Source: Accumulibacter sp. (GTDB taxonomy: Bacteria > Pseudomonadota > Gammaproteobacteria > Burkholderiales > Rhodocyclaceae). From it: a DNA stretch of 38,485 nt. The DNA lies in assembly GCA_031264825.1 (NCBI GenBank), contig JAISDL010000046.1, positions 1-38,485 of the forward strand. Direction: 5' to 3'. Below the pieces are notes generated by a model. The model saw only the letters and a list, made by a program, of their open reading frames with translations. It made no database searches and had not been told where the DNA came from. The first letter of the stretch is position 1, and every line of letters starts with the position of its first letter. Shown here piece by piece: positions 35,690 to 38,485 of the stretch. The translations under genes and the position numbers were made by a program.

Positions 35690-36840
35690 ACTGGCTACTT
35701 CCGGAATACGTCGCCGACGCGCTGCCGCAAGAGGCGGCGCGCATAGAAGGCTTGCGGCGCATGGCGCTCGACCTTTTGCGGACGCACGCCTACGAGCAGG
35801 TCATGCCGCCTCTGCTCGAATACCTCGACTCCTTGCTGACCGGCCCCGGGTCGCTTCTCCGTCTGCGCACCTTCAAGCTCGTCGACCAGCTTTCCGGGCG
35901 AACGCTGGGGGTGCGCGCCGACATGACGCCGCAGGCGGCGCGCATCGACGCGCATCTCTTGAACCGCGAGGGCGTAACGAGGCTGTGTTATTGCGGCAGC
36001 GTCCTGCACGCCTTGCCGGCGTCGCAGGTTTCGAGCCGCGAGCCGATCCAGCTCGGCGCCGAGCTTTACGGCTACGCCGGACTCGAAGCCGATATCGAGG
36101 TCATCCGTTTGCTTTTCGAGCTTCTCCAGGCGATGAGAGTTCCGGTTTCTTGCATCGACGTGAGCCACGTCGGCATTTTCCGTGCCCTCGCGCGCGCGGC
36201 GAAGATCGACGATACGTGCGAGGGCGAACTCCAAGGGCTTTTCCACGCAAAGGATATTCCCGGGATACGCGCGTGCTGCGCGGCGCTTGCCGAACCCTGC
36301 CGTTCCGCTTTCATGCGGCTCCCGGAGCTTTACGGAGACGCTGGTGTACTCGATACGGCGATGCGCGAGTTGCCGCGCATTCCCGAAATCCTTTCCGCGA
36401 TCGAGAGCCTGCGCCGCTTGCGTTCGGAACTGGCTGAACTTCCGCTCTCGTTCGACCTGGCCGATCTGACGGGCTACCACTACCATAACGGCGTCGTTTT
36501 CGCGGCGTATTCATCGGGTTTTGCGAGCGCAATCGCGCGCGGAGGGCGCTACGACGGCGCGGGGAAAGTCTTCGGCCGTTCGCGGCCCGCGACCGGATTC
36601 TCGATGGACTTGCGAGCGGTCGCGCGGTTGCTCCCTTCTCTTGTGTGTGCAAACGCGATTCTTGCGCCGTGCGCGGCTGCTCTTCCCGCGCTCTCGGACG
36701 AAATCGCTCGTCTGCGGGAAAGCGGCGAAGTCGTCGTCGAACTCTTGCCTGGGCAAACGCGCTCCGAAGGGCCATTGTGCGACCGACGGCTTGTCGAGGA
36801 TAATGGGATCTGGCGTATCGAGGCGCTGAACGGGGGTTGA
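35686..36840 (+). CDS. hisZ: ATP phosphoribosyltransferase regulatory subunit HisZ
   Basis: HisRS-like paralog, [27 protein letters not shown] start overlaps the DUF2065 stop; directly upstream of purA. Confidence 0.93.
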   Translation: MNWLLPEYVADALPQEAARIEGLRRMALDLLRTHAYEQVMPPLLEYLDSLLTGPGSLLRLRTFKLVDQLSGRTLGVRADMTPQAARIDAHLLNREGVTRLCYCGSVLHALPASQVSSREPIQLGAELYGYAGLEADIEVIRLLFELLQAMRVPVSCIDVSHVGIFRALARAAKIDDTCEGELQGLFHAKDIPGIRACCAALAEPCRSAFMRLPELYGDAGVLDTAMRELPRIPEILSAIESLRRLRSELAELPLSFDLADLTGYHYHNGVVFAAYSSGFASAIARGGRYDGAGKVFGRSRPATGFSMDLRAVARLLPSLVCANAILAPCAAALPALSDEIARLRESGEVVVELLPGQTRSEGPLCDRRLVEDNGIWRIEALNGG

Positions 36841-36841
36841 T

Positions 36842-38149
36842 ATGGCAAAGAACATCGTTGTAGTGGGGTCTCAATGGGGCGACGAAGGCAAGGGAAAGAT
36901 CGTCGACTGGCTGACGGGGCATGCGAAGGGCGTCGTACGCTTCCAAGGCGGGCATAACGCCGGACATACGCTCGTGATCGGCGAGAAGGTCTATCAGCTC
37001 AACCTCGTTCCCGCGGGAATCGTCCACGAGGGCGTTTCCTGCTATATCGGCAACGGTGTCGTCCTCGACATCTGTCATCTGCTCGACGAAATCGACCGTC
37101 TCGAGCGCGCGGGAATCGAAGTGCGTTCGCGCCTCAAGATCAGTCCGGGCTGCCCGATCATCCTGCCGTATCACGCGGAACTCGACTGCGCGCGCGAAGC
37201 CGCGCGGTCGTCCGACCAGCGTATCGGGACGACGGGCAAGGGAATCGGCCCGGCTTACGAAGACAAGGTTGCGCGCCGCGCGATTCACGTCTACGATTTG
37301 TTTTACCCGGACATCCTGGCGGAGAAACTGAAAGCGAACATCGATTACCACAATTTCGTCTTGGTGAACTACCTTGGCGCGAAGGCCGTCGACGGCGAAA
37401 AAATACTGGCGCAGATCCTGCGCGACGCGGAGTCGATCAAGCCTCTCGTCACCGACGTTTCGGAAGCCTTGCACGCGATCAACCGCGCGGGTGGAAACCT
37501 TCTTTTCGAAGGCGCGCAGGGCGCCTTGCTCGACATCGACCACGGGACCTACCCCTTTGTGACCTCGTCGAACTGCGTCGCGGGTCAAGCCGCTGCGGGT
37601 ACCGGCATCGGGCCGGGCATGCTCCACTACATCCTCGGAATCGTCAAAGCCTACTGTACGCGCGTCGGCGGGGGGCCTTTCCCGAGCGAACTCGACATCG
37701 AAACCGAGGGACAGCCGGGTTTTCAAATGTCGCACAAGGGGCAGGAAGTCGGCGTCGTCACCGGAAGAAAGCGCCGCTGCGGCTGGTTCGACGTGCCCGC
37801 GCTCAAACGCTCGATACAGATCAACGGGATTACCGGGCTGTGCATCACAAAACTCGACGTGCTCGACGGCCTGTCCGAACTGAAAATCTGCACCGCTTAC
37901 GAATTCAAGAACAAGACGATCGACCTCCTGCCGGTCGGCGCCGAGAACGTCGCGGAATGCAGACCGATTTTCGAAACCCTGCCGGGCTGGCGCGAGACGA
38001 CGAAGGGCGTGACGACCGAAACGGCGTTGCCGCGCGCCGCGCTGGACTATCTGGCGCGCATCGAAGCGCTTTGCGAAGTTCCCGTCGACGTCATATCGAC
38101 GGGACCCGAACGCGCGGAGACGCTTCTTCGCCGCCACCCCTTCGATTGA
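36842..38149 (+). CDS. purA: adenylosuccinate synthetase PurA
   Basis: [63 protein letters not shown]. Confidence 0.98.
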   Translation: MAKNIVVVGSQWGDEGKGKIVDWLTGHAKGVVRFQGGHNAGHTLVIGEKVYQLNLVPAGIVHEGVSCYIGNGVVLDICHLLDEIDRLERAGIEVRSRLKISPGCPIILPYHAELDCAREAARSSDQRIGTTGKGIGPAYEDKVARRAIHVYDLFYPDILAEKLKANIDYHNFVLVNYLGAKAVDGEKILAQILRDAESIKPLVTDVSEALHAINRAGGNLLFEGAQGALLDIDHGTYPFVTSSNCVAGQAAAGTGIGPGMLHYILGIVKAYCTRVGGGPFPSELDIETEGQPGFQMSHKGQEVGVVTGRKRRCGWFDVPALKRSIQINGITGLCITKLDVLDGLSELKICTAYEFKNKTIDLLPVGAENVAECRPIFETLPGWRETTKGVTTETALPRAALDYLARIEALCEVPVDVISTGPERAETLLRRHPFD

Positions 38150-38153
38150 CCGC

Positions 38154-38196
38154 GCGCCGCCGCGCGGCGCATTTCCCGGAAACGGGAATCTTCCAT
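38154..38196 (+). terminator. candidate purA terminator (two adjacent hairpins)
   Basis: GCGCCGC/GCGGCGC (38154-38170), then TTCCCG-GAAA-CGGGAA (38173-38188) followed by TCTTCCAT. Confidence 0.4.
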
Positions 38197-38278
38197 TTCC
38201 GCGGCTTTTTCGGAAAACGGGCGCAGTCGCCTCTTCCCGATGCGCGCGCCGCGAAACGCCGGGAGAATGAACCCACCG

Positions 38279-38305
38279 GGATGTATTTTTGCGAAAAATA
38301 CATCC
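38279..38305. repeat. perfect 12-bp-arm palindrome GGATGTATTTTT-GCG-AAAAATACATCC
   Basis: direct reading of the purA downstream intergenic region. Confidence 0.8.
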
Positions 38306-38358
38306 GCGTTCCATTTTATGCGCGCCCCGGGATAAAAAATTTCATGAGGATGCCTGTT

Positions 38359-38404
38359 TTTTTTCGAAAAAATACTTGAATATCTTTTGACGGCATGCTT
38401 TAAT
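38359..38404 (+). promoter_or_regulatory. candidate promoter with upstream A/T tract (TTTTTTCGAAAAAA; TTGAAT-17-TTTAAT)
   Basis: -35 TTGAAT 38376-38381, 17-bp spacer, -10 TTTAAT 38399-38404; AT tract just upstream could act as an UP element. Confidence 0.45.
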
Positions 38405-38485
38405 CATCCCGGTATTATGAAAATGCGGGAAAAAGGCACGAATCGCCCGGAGAACTCATGGGCATATGCTCATGAGCGAAGCTGT

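Noticed and set aside
36311-38314. 667-aa minus-strand ORF opposite hisZ/purA
   Set aside because: Antisense shadow of GC-rich coding DNA; hisZ and purA on the plus strand are unmistakable and the antisense product is Arg/Ala-rich with no family pattern.

Overview
GC-rich proteobacterial window (gene order suggests a betaproteobacterium) with two blocks. (1) About 0.6-29.5 kb, minus strand: an apparently complete type VI secretion (T6SS) locus. In transcription order: tssA, two small membrane-protein genes, tssB, tssC, hcp, tssH(clpV), tssF, tssG, vgrG, DUF2169+pentapeptide protein, second pentapeptide protein, DUF3540-like protein, PAAR-like DUF4150 protein, tssJ, tssK, tssL, tssM, an unassigned Pro-rich membrane-anchored protein, tssE, and a second tssC paralog. 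(2) About 29.8-38.2 kb: DUF465/YdcH-like (minus), then plus-strand greB, a Vat-like hexapeptide acyltransferase, and hfq-hflX-hflK-hflC-DUF2065-hisZ-purA. The most interesting points are: the duplicated sheath gene; the VgrG with a long helical/hydrophobic interruption; the adaptor/pentapeptide/PAAR-like module with no recognisable toxin; the uncharacterised protein between TssM and TssE; two small membrane proteins between tssA and tssB; terminator-like hairpins that split the operon after hcp and after tssH; and helically phased direct repeats upstream of tssB and next to tssA. I saw no CRISPR array, tRNA, rRNA or transposase. All family calls come from reading the supplied translations; no database search was run.
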